DNA from: Laspinema palackyanum D2c
GTDB lineage: Bacteria; Cyanobacteriota; Cyanobacteriia; Cyanobacteriales; Laspinemataceae
Direction: 5' to 3'
DNA: 64,000 bases
NCBI RefSeq assembly: GCF_025370875.1
Contig: NZ_JAMXFD010000002.1
Span: 194,218-258,217 of the forward strand
This document shows positions 54,071-62,200 of the stretch, in pieces. The stretch's first letter is position 1. The number at the start of each line of letters is the position of its first letter. The position numbers and the translations under genes were made by a program. The notes under the pieces were generated by a model. It was not told the origin of the DNA, searched no databases, and was given only the letters and a program-made list of their open reading frames with translations.

Positions 54071-54143
54071 CGAGCACGGAGGGATTTGAACCCCCGACAC
54101 CCAGAACCGGAATCTGGTGCTCTATCCCCTGAGCTACGTGCCC
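54071..54143 (-). tRNA. tRNA-Arg (anticodon CCG)
   Basis: Read on the minus strand: acceptor GGGCACG pairs with CGTGCTC (one G-T pair); the D-arm is GCTCAGGGGATAGAGC. The anticodon stem-loop is CCAGA-TTCCGGT-TCTGG with CCG at positions 34-36, and the T-arm is GGGGG-TTCAAAT-CCCTC. The discriminator is G. CCA is not encoded. It decodes CGG. Convergent with kaiC. Confidence 0.95.
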
Positions 54144-54564
54144 TAACGATCTCTAACTATATCACCTGTTTGTTAGAATAGCTATAAGTAAAAATACTTT
54201 TTTTCCGGGGACTCGGTTGATCCACAAATGGGCATGGGTCAATAAGGATCGACAAATTCAGACAAATTCTAGGGTGGGACTATAGGCTGGGAGATTCTCC
54301 TGCGCGGTCTATAGACAAAACAGACGGGGCAAAACCGGATTGGATATGAAGCTCATTCCGGTCCCTTTCCTTTGATACCTTCTCGTCGAGAGGCCTAAAT
54401 ATCTGGCCCTTTCCAGGGAGGGTAGAGAGAAAACTTAAAAAAAGTTAAAATTTAGAGGGAATGTTTAAGATTTGACCTCCCCTATCTCCGAGATCACCGG
54501 GCGATAGACCGATAACTTTTAACTTTAGCCTGACCCCCACTCCATTCCCAAGACAGTCAAACTG
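54144..54564. other. Intergenic region without recognised features
   Basis: About 420 bp between the tRNA gene (minus) and a plus-strand gene. I see an A-rich AAAACTTAAAAAAAGTTAAAA tract at about 54430-54450 and GACAAATTCAGACAAATTC direct repeats near 54250. No gene or clear promoter. Confidence 0.5.
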
Positions 54565-55686
54565 ATGAATAAACCGATCGCTGGACGTTATGCTCGCTAT
54601 ATTCGATGGCCTTCTGAGACCGAAGTTGCTCCGGTAACGTCGTTCGCACAAGAATGGGCGAAGCGGTATGTGCAGAAGCTACATTTGGAGTCCCAAGTAG
54701 AAGAGAACGGGGCCGATCGCACTGGCGTGGATGAGTCTGAATTAATGACGCGGGAACGGGTAGGGGATTCCCTGCGGCAGTCATTACGCTTATGTATCGC
54801 TCAAGGGTGGTCAAAAACTGAAATGCTTTTAGCACCCACTTTAAAACAGCATTCCATTGACTCCCAACATCTCAATTCCTGGGAGATTGCGGCGAAAACT
54901 CATCAAATTTATGACCAAGCGCTGGAACTATATATCCAAGGGAAATCTGCTCAACAACTGGCCGGGGCGATGTCTCCAATTTTGGGTAGATTGCGACAAG
55001 TGCAAGCGACTTCGGAACCTTTAACTCTGGCTTTTGTCAATCTCCAATTTTACTATACCGGGCAGTTGCTGTTGCAGCAGGTTTCCCAAACTGAGCGATC
55101 GCAACTGGAAAGTTATTTTAGGGTGATTCAGGAATACTTAAATTTACCCCTGCAACGGGTCTATGAAGCGGCAGCAAAGTTAGAGTGGGATGATTCTCCC
55201 TTACAGGCGGTGAGAAAATTGCTGCCGGTGAGTTCAGAGATTGCTACAGAAATTTGCGATCGCATTCGGCAACTATATCCCCGATACCGCAGTAACAGCG
55301 GTTCCCTGACTGATGAACGCATCCGCAAATCCAGCCTGCGCGATGTGGAGATGTTCCAAGTCTATCTCTGGGCTTGTGTCCTAGAACAAAGTATTGCATC
55401 GGTACAACAGGAGTTGTTTCCCCTCTGTGTGATGCTGTATCCCTCCTTGGGGGTGCAGTGGGAATTAGTGCGGCAAATGCTCAATCTGTTAGGACGACAA
55501 TTGCGCGATCGGCTCACATCAGAAGAGTATGAGTTATTTGTCCCTTACTTACGAACCTTATGGGAGATGTTTTCTCCGGCAGTCTTCTCCCCCACCCCCA
55601 AATCGGACAAATCCGAGGCGATCGCTGTTGAATCTGAGGACTTTTTTGATTCTAGTGAATCTCTGGGAAATTGGGTTGTGGGGTAG
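54565..55686 (+). CDS. Helical hypothetical protein
   Basis: 373 residues, soluble, largely alpha-helical. Recognisable only by composition: RYARYIRWPSETEVAPV near the N-terminus, ELYIQGKSAQQLAGAM, FYYTGQLLLQQVSQ, EYLNLPLQRVYEAAAKL and VMLYPSLGVQWELVRQML. No catalytic motif, signal peptide or membrane helix. The last 35 residues are acidic and serine-rich. It appears to be a conserved cyanobacterial protein of unknown function. It stands alone between the tRNA gene and a repeat. Confidence 0.7.
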   Translation: MNKPIAGRYARYIRWPSETEVAPVTSFAQEWAKRYVQKLHLESQVEENGADRTGVDESELMTRERVGDSLRQSLRLCIAQGWSKTEMLLAPTLKQHSIDSQHLNSWEIAAKTHQIYDQALELYIQGKSAQQLAGAMSPILGRLRQVQATSEPLTLAFVNLQFYYTGQLLLQQVSQTERSQLESYFRVIQEYLNLPLQRVYEAAAKLEWDDSPLQAVRKLLPVSSEIATEICDRIRQLYPRYRSNSGSLTDERIRKSSLRDVEMFQVYLWACVLEQSIASVQQELFPLCVMLYPSLGVQWELVRQMLNLLGRQLRDRLTSEEYELFVPYLRTLWEMFSPAVFSPTPKSDKSEAIAVESEDFFDSSESLGNWVVG

Positions 55687-55710
55687 GGGATTGGTCGTCT
55701 GGAATTGCGG

Positions 55711-55737
55711 GAACGACTGAAGTCGTTACTACGAACA
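55711..55737. repeat. Copy of the ACGACTGAAGTCGTTACTACGAAC repeat
   Basis: It begins GAACGACTGAAGTCG and continues TTACTACGAAC, matching the copies at 47104 and the arms of the element at 8720-8923. Confidence 0.8.
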
Positions 55738-55870
55738 TTGGAGAAATTTCCCTTTCCTGCCTCGTCTTATCCTGACTCCGAATTGGGAGAGAATCGCTAA
55801 AATGGGAAAAGATGGGGATATTTTTGGAAATTCCCAGTCATTTTGAATCAACACTAGAGGTTATAAACAA

Positions 55871-56383
55871 ATGGCATTACAACAAGGTGATACAGGGTCG
55901 CAAGTCGAACAATTACAGATGCAATTAGAAAAGTTAGGATATAACGTTGGGCGGTTTAACCCGAACTTTGGCCCTCTTCTTGAGGAGATTGTGAAAGCCT
56001 TTCAAGCGGAATCCGGACTCACCGTCGATGGAGTGGTGGGAGAGAAAACCGAAAGTGCGATCACTCGCGCCGTCGCCGGAATTACCCTACCCACGCGAGT
56101 TTCCCCGCCTCCAGTCAGTCCCTCCGGGGATTTTAGTACCGGCAATTGGCCGGAATGGAGGATTGTCACCCAAGGCGGATTAAATACCCGTAGCGGCCCG
56201 GGATTTGAATTTCCCGTGGAAAGTACCCTCACGGGCGGCAGTATCGTCACCCGTCATCCCGATTATACGAATCCGGTACAAGGCGATCGCACCGGCAAAC
56301 CCTGGTTAGTGATTACCAATCAAGGCACAGCCCAATTTATCCGCGCCAATAATAAATTTATTGAGCCGGATATTCAGTCTTAA
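55871..56383 (+). CDS. Peptidoglycan-binding-domain and SH3-like protein
   Basis: 170 residues. The N-terminal 70 residues form a PG_binding_1 helical bundle: LQQGDTGSQVEQLQMQLEKL, GYNVGRFNPNFGP, IVKAFQAESGLTVDGVVGEKT. A proline-rich linker (TRVSPPPVSPSG) leads to an SH3b-like domain (RIVTQGGLNTRSGPGFEFPV, WLVITNQGTAQFIRA). It would bind cell-wall peptide and glycan, but no signal peptide is visible, so either it is exported by another route or acts elsewhere. Short AGAGGTTATAAAC leader before ATG. Confidence 0.82.
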   Translation: MALQQGDTGSQVEQLQMQLEKLGYNVGRFNPNFGPLLEEIVKAFQAESGLTVDGVVGEKTESAITRAVAGITLPTRVSPPPVSPSGDFSTGNWPEWRIVTQGGLNTRSGPGFEFPVESTLTGGSIVTRHPDYTNPVQGDRTGKPWLVITNQGTAQFIRANNKFIEPDIQS

Positions 56384-56400
56384 TGGATTAGGATTAAATA

Positions 56401-56618
56401 AAAACCCCGCAGGCTGAAGCCTGGGGCTATACGGACGAAGCCCGCCTTCGCGGGCTAAGAAGGAAAATAGACTTGAGATAACCGGATTTGGTAATAAAAA
56501 GGGCGTAAGATGCTCCCACTCCTAACCCCAATTTAGTTATCAAAATTCGTTTTTTCTATTAGCCCGCGCAGGCGGGCTTTGTTCGTATAGCCCCAGGCTT
56601 TAGCCTGCGGGTTTCAGG
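56401..56618. mobile_element. MITE-like element with about 50-bp terminal inverted repeats
   Basis: The left arm (CCCGCAGGCTGAAGCCTGGG, then GCTATACG, AAGCCCGCC, GCGGGCT) is matched in reverse complement by the right arm (56557-56613) with about five differences. The arms are themselves partly palindromic (GCAGGCTxAAGCCTG). The interior of about 100 bp is non-coding and holds AGATGCTCCCACTCC. It lies between convergent genes, and may act as a terminator in place. Confidence 0.72.
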
Positions 56619-56624
56619 TCTATT

Positions 56625-57272
56625 TTACCTATCAATTTTCTGAAAAACCACGGATAAATTATTAGCAGGCATTTCCACAATTTCCAGTAAGTTCAAGCCA
56701 TTTTCAAGAGCAACTGCCTCCACCTCTTCTAAATTTCTAACCCCCCATTCTGAGTTTTGCTGTTGCAGCATCTCATCAAAACTTGCATTTGATGGGGCAG
56801 TATGTTTTCCTCCCCGTTTAAAAGGACCATACAGGTACAAAATCCCCCCCACAGGTAGAATTCGACTCGCCCCTGCCATCAATCCTAAAGTGGCCGTAAA
56901 CGGAGAAATATGAATTAAATTAATGGCAACGATTGCCGTAATCTCCGATACATTTACCTGGGAATTTTCAGGAGATTCAATTGACCAAACCGACTCCGCA
57001 ACATTGAGATGAATCGGAGGGAAAAGATTGTCTGATGGAACCTCCTTCATCCAGGCGAGAATACTGTCCCGTAATATCGGTTCCGCTTCACTCGGTTGCC
57101 ATAGGCGCGGTTTGAGACGAGGTGCAAAAAAGATGGCGTGTTCACCGCTTCCGCTTGCCACTTCTAACACCGTTCCCGTTGGCGGGAGAACCCGACGCAA
57201 TACCTTTAAAATCGGTTCACGGTTGCGTTGAGTCGCTGGGGCGAATCGTCTAGCATCATTGGGATGGTTCAT
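56625..57272 (-). CDS. DUF938 SAM-dependent methyltransferase-like protein
   Basis: 215 residues. RRFAPATQRNREPILKVLRR and VLEVASGSGEHAIFFAPRL are diagnostic of DUF938; the latter is the SAM-binding motif I. HLNVAESVW and AIVAINLIHISPF with VGGILYLYGPFKRGG follow as motifs II and III. The C-terminus EWGVRNLEEVEAVALENGL is also typical. The methyl acceptor is unknown. Cytoplasmic. Divergent from the Rieske oxygenase gene, 95 bp away. Confidence 0.9.
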   Translation of the reverse strand: MNHPNDARRFAPATQRNREPILKVLRRVLPPTGTVLEVASGSGEHAIFFAPRLKPRLWQPSEAEPILRDSILAWMKEVPSDNLFPPIHLNVAESVWSIESPENSQVNVSEITAIVAINLIHISPFTATLGLMAGASRILPVGGILYLYGPFKRGGKHTAPSNASFDEMLQQQNSEWGVRNLEEVEAVALENGLNLLEIVEMPANNLSVVFQKIDR

Positions 57273-57367
57273 TTCTTTTCTAAAATTTGCCCATTCAGGG
57301 GATTAACATTCTAAAATTAGAATAGCAAACTGTCGGACAATCATCGAGCAAACTTAACTGAAATAGT

Positions 57368-58780
57368 ATGATAGCAAACGAGGCGATCGCCTTAGAAACC
57401 GCACCCTCTTTCAACACTGAACCCGGAGGCAACGACCCCCATCGCTTTGATGTTCGCGAAGCTTGGTATCCCGTCTATTATCTCCAAGATTTGGACCCGT
57501 CCAAAATCATGAGATTTACTCTATTGGGAGTAGACTTAGCCATTTGGTGGGATAAAACCGGGCAGTCTTGGCGGGCATTTGAAGATAAATGTCCCCACCG
57601 TCTCGCACCTCTATCCGAGGGCAGAATTAATGAAAAAGGTTGGATAGAATGTCCCTATCATGGATGGGCTTTTTCCGCAACCGGCAAGTGCGAAACGATT
57701 CCCCAACAGAATGAAGGCGGCAAAGCAGAACAGTCAGAACGAGCCTGCGTGAGAAACTTTCCCACCGCAGAACATCAGGGATTGTTATTCGTATATGCGG
57801 GGAATCCGGAGAATGCAACACAGACAAAAGTTCCCTTGATTGACCCCTTGGAAGAATCCCCGGAAAAGTGGGTTTGTTTAAACACCTTTCGCGACTTACC
57901 CTATGATGCACTCACTCTATTAGAAAATGTTCTCGATGCCAGTCATATCCCCTATACCCATCATCGTACCGTTGGCAACCGTTCCACTGCTAGCAAGGTT
58001 GACTTGGAAGTGATTGCTTCTGGAAAACAAGGATTTGAAGGATTCTGGGAAGAAGGACCGCGCAAAGGCACTTTAGGCAGTCAGCAGACCCATTTCATCG
58101 CCCCGGGACTGATGTGGCATGACCTCACCTCCAAGCAATTTGGCAGAACGATGACAGTTGTTTATGCAACGCCAATTCGCAAAGGAGAATGTCGATTATT
58201 TGCCCGATTTCCCTTCCAGTTTGCCTCAAAAGTTCCAGCAACTTTTATTAAATTAACCCCGGAGTGGTATTCTCATATTGGACAGAATGCTATCTTGGAA
58301 GATGACCAGATTTTTCTATACCATCAAGAGCGATATTTAGAGGCAGCCGGAGGGAGTGAGAGAATTGCTAAAGCCTTTTATCTGCCCACAAAAGCGGATT
58401 TGTTTGTGCTGGCATTTCGGAAGTGGGTGAATGAGTATGACGCCGATCCCTTTCCTGGGGAATCCTTTCCACCGTTGCGATCGCGCCAAGAATTACTCGA
58501 TCGCTATCATTCCCACACCATCCATTGCCGCAGTTGTTCCACCGCCTTGCGCCGCATCCAGAAACTGCGAGAACTGGCGGGGATTTTGGCGGCGATCGCC
58601 TGGATAACCGCCCCCTTATTAACCGTAATCGCCACCGAAAACACCGTTCCCACCGTTGCCATTTCCACCAGCATTACCCTGGCCCTAAGTGCGCTCTGGT
58701 GGGGATTAGGTAAGTTAGAACGCCGGTTCTACGAAGGGCGAGATATCCCGCCTAGGAATCTGCCGGAGAAGAAGAAGTAG
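57368..58780 (+). CDS. Rieske non-heme oxygenase, pheophorbide a oxygenase/Tic55-like
   Basis: 470 residues. The Rieske cluster ligands are Cys75/His77 (CPHRLAPLSEG) and Cys95/His98 (CPYHGWAF). The mononuclear iron ligands are His193/His198 in NVLDASHIPYTHH, with bridging Asp190. The PaO/Tic55/CAO group also shows a late CxxC: Cys387/Cys390 in HTIHCRSCSTAL, followed by two C-terminal hydrophobic segments (about 400-450) as in membrane-bound PaO relatives. In plants PaO opens the chlorophyll macrocycle; cyanobacterial homologues have unproven substrates, so a tetrapyrrole or other hydrophobic ligand is only a guess. No reductase gene is adjacent. Confidence 0.9.
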   Translation: MIANEAIALETAPSFNTEPGGNDPHRFDVREAWYPVYYLQDLDPSKIMRFTLLGVDLAIWWDKTGQSWRAFEDKCPHRLAPLSEGRINEKGWIECPYHGWAFSATGKCETIPQQNEGGKAEQSERACVRNFPTAEHQGLLFVYAGNPENATQTKVPLIDPLEESPEKWVCLNTFRDLPYDALTLLENVLDASHIPYTHHRTVGNRSTASKVDLEVIASGKQGFEGFWEEGPRKGTLGSQQTHFIAPGLMWHDLTSKQFGRTMTVVYATPIRKGECRLFARFPFQFASKVPATFIKLTPEWYSHIGQNAILEDDQIFLYHQERYLEAAGGSERIAKAFYLPTKADLFVLAFRKWVNEYDADPFPGESFPPLRSRQELLDRYHSHTIHCRSCSTALRRIQKLRELAGILAAIAWITAPLLTVIATENTVPTVAISTSITLALSALWWGLGKLERRFYEGRDIPPRNLPEKKK

Positions 58781-58782
58781 TT

Positions 58783-59193
58783 GCAACAACCGGCGGGGTG
58801 GCCACAACCGGCGGGGGATTTATCCCCCGCCTAACAGCTAAAGTCGTCTAAAGACGACTGCAAGTCTTGTCCCGTGGTATTTTCAGTTGGTTTCAACCGA
58901 CATCTTGCACCCGTTGCCACAACCGGCGGGGTGGCCACAACCGGCGGGGGATAAATCCCCCGCCTAACAGCTAAAGTCGTCTAAAGACGACTGCAAGTCT
59001 TGTCCCGTGGTATTTTCAGTTGGTTTCAACCGACATCTTGCACCCGTTGCCACAACCGGCGGGGGATAAATCGATTGGCGGCCTCATAGAATCAAGTCTA
59101 AAGACGACTGCAAGTCTTATACCGTGGGGCTTTCAGTCGGTTTCGACCGACTTTAGCTATTAGGCGGGGGATTTATCCCCCGCCGGTTGTTGC
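58783..59193. repeat. Repeat array: two 133-bp units within inverted ends
   Basis: Unit 1 (58787-58919) and unit 2 (58920-59052) are nearly identical: both hold ACAACCGGCGGGG, AAAGTCGTCTAAAGACGACT and GGTTTCAACCGACATC. A diverged third unit ends in the inverted CCCCGCCGGTTGTTGC. The outer ends (58783-58798, 59178-59193) are exact inverted copies. It contains several nested palindromes and no gene. It fills the gap between the oxygenase and the WD40 gene. Confidence 0.85.
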
Positions 59194-59260
59194 TACCCAT
59201 CAGGGTCATTTTATGCTATACCCAAACTAGGTGAAAATCCCCTCTGCCGACCCTATTGCT

Positions 59261-62200
59261 ATGACAAACCCCCGCGATTTCCTGAAGACCCACAAACTGC
59301 TCATCGGTGGCACCGCTATATTATCATTAGCCGCCTTGGGTTGCGGTCATGTTCCTGGAATTTTAGCCGCAAAATATGCCGTGGATGCCGTTGCCGTTTC
59401 CAACTTCCTCGGCAATGTGCTATCGGGCATGACTGCCAATAACTTTGGCGCATTAATCGATAGATTACGCAGCAATCCCGATATCTTAAAGAATCAAGAC
59501 TTAGGGAGGGCAACAGGAGAGGCGATCGCCCTGGGGATTCGCGCCGTTGCCGATGAGAAAGAGTTTACCAAATCGCAGCAGAAGATATTACGCGCTTTGG
59601 CAGATAAAACCGTTGACTATTGGCTGAAAACTGACTCCAGCAAACTTCCCGACGAAAAGTTATCCCCCCTGGACGAGAGTCAGATTCGCTATGCCTTTTC
59701 TGCCAATGCCGGAGACTATGACAATCTACGGGTATTAGACGAACCGCAGTGGGAAATTGTTGTCCGAGGGTTGATGCAGCAGCATTTGGGGGCAGATGTA
59801 GATCTGGAAAAGTATGAACCGGCAATTGAGGCGCTCGCCCATCACCTGAACCAGAGATTTGCCACAAACCTGCGGGAAGTGTTGGCAGATGATGCCGTGG
59901 GGAAACAGGCATTTAAGAAGATGCTGTTAGACTTACAGCGAGAAACCGTGGGGATATTGCGGCACATCTGCGATCGCATCGACGAACTCCCCAATAAAAC
60001 CGAACTCACCGCCCTATTTGGCGAACTTGAAACCGCATTACGCCAAGATAACCAGCAACAAATCCGCCTCTCAAAACAAATCTTAGCCCACCTACAACAA
60101 TCCTCCCCATCCTACCCATCCTACCCATCTCCCCCATCTCCCCTCTACAACGTCCCCAATCTCCCCCCAAAATTCCTCCCTCGCCCGGAAGAACTGGCCC
60201 AAATCAAGCAGAAACTCCTCGGAAACGAGAGTCAGAAACTGGTAATGACCGGGGTTTCCCAGCGCGTGGGGGTGCAGGGGATGGGTGGCATCGGCAAAAC
60301 CCTGTTAGCTGCCGCAGTCGCGCAAGAGGAGGAAGTGCAGCGACAGTTTCCCGATGGAGTGATGTGGGTGACCCTGGGTCAAACCCCGGATATAGTGACG
60401 CGACAAACCGACATTGCCGGTTACCTCCTGGGAAATCGTCCCTATTTTGAAGATATCCCCCAAGGGAAAGCGGAACTCCGAAAATTGCTGGCGGATAAAG
60501 CCTGTTTGTTGATTTTAGATGATGTCTGGCAGATGCCCCATGCCGCCGCATTTGACGTTTTAGGGACCCATTGTCAGCTATTGCTGACCACTCGGGATGC
60601 CGCATTGATTACCGGATTCGGGGCACAGGGGCATGAAGTCGGGTTACTCACCGAAGCTCAAGCATTAGGGTTGCTGGCGCAGTGGGCGGGGGAACATTGG
60701 GAAACTTTGCCCCCGGAAGCGGCAGAAGTAGCGCGGGAGTGCGGGTATTTGCCCTTAGCGGTGGCGATTTGTGGGGCGATGGTAGCTGGGGAACCCGCCA
60801 ATCGCTGGCAAAACGTCTTACATAAATTGCAAACAGCGGATTTAGAGAAACTGCACCAGGATTTCCCAGATTATCCTTATCCCAACTTATTCAAAGCACT
60901 CCAAGTCAGCGTCGATGCACTTCCTCCAGCGATGGCACAGCGATATCTGGATTTTGGCATTTTTCCCGAAGATACCCCCATCCCGGAAGCAGTGTTAGTC
61001 GGATTTTGGGCCAGGGAGGGGTTAACGGAATATGATGTCCAGGATGTAGTGGATACCCTAGTGAAACGGTCCCTCGCCTTCCGCGATTCCCAGGGGCGGA
61101 TCACCCTCCATGACTTGCAGTTGGACTATGTGCGAAAACAGGTGGGGGACATTTCCCGGGTACAGGAACGGTTTTTAAATAGCTATCGCCAGCGCTATCC
61201 CCAGGGATATCACACCGTGGAGGATGATGGCTATTTTTTCCACCATTTAATCACCCATCACCTGCAACACCGCCCCGAGGAAATCCGCCACCTGCTGTTA
61301 CACTTTCCCTGGTTACAAGCGAAACTGGATGCAACGGATGTCAAGGCATTGCTGATGGATTTTGAGTCAGTTCACAGGGGAGAGGCCGGAACCAGAGACC
61401 CCCTGAGATTGCTGGAAAGTGCCATTCGCAACTCGGCACATATATTAGGGGAAGATAAGACGCAACTAGCAGGACAACTGCTAGGGCGGTTGCTGTCATT
61501 TGTCTCGCCTTCTCCTGTGCCTGTGTCAGAGTCTCGCTTTTTCTGGGAAAAAATGCCGCTTCTGCGGCCGTATTTACCGAAACATTCCCAGACCCCAGCA
61601 GAAAAACGGAGCCAACTCCTCTTTTCCCCCTTTTTTAAGGGGAACCAGGCGGAATCTGAGCTTTCTAGGGAAGGTACAGGAGAATCAGCAGCCACAACAG
61701 CCCCGGAAATTGAGCAACTCCTCACTCAGGCAAAAAATTACCAGGGAAAACCCTGGTTTCGCCCTCTCAGCCCCAGTCTTAACCCAGCAGGCGGGGCGCT
61801 GCTGCGTACCCTCATTGGACATCATAGCTTGGTATATGCAGTGACCATCACCCCGGATGGGAAACAAGCGGTTTCGGCATCAGAGGATAAGACCCTGAAA
61901 CTGTGGGATTTGGCAACGGGGTCGGAACTGGCCACCCTCACTGGGCATAGTAACTCAGTATATGCAGTGGCCATCACCCCGGACGGCAAACAAGCGCTTT
62001 CCGCATCATCGGATAACACCCTAAAACTATGGGATTTGGCAAGGGGAGAGGAACTGGCCACCCTTTCGGGCCATAGTAACTCGGTATATGCAGTGGCCAT
62101 CACCCCGGACGGGAAACAAGCGGTTTCCGCATCATCGGATAACACCCTAAAACTGTGGGATTTGGCAACGGGAGAAGAACTCGCCACTCTCTGGCATACT

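Noticed and set aside
58783-59193. Possible CRISPR array
   Set aside because: The 133-bp units are directly adjacent with no unique spacers, repeat length is far too great, and no cas genes are present.
60240-60300. Possible frameshift before the NB-ARC P-loop
   Set aside because: The frame is continuous from the N-terminal region through Walker A to the last WD40 blade.
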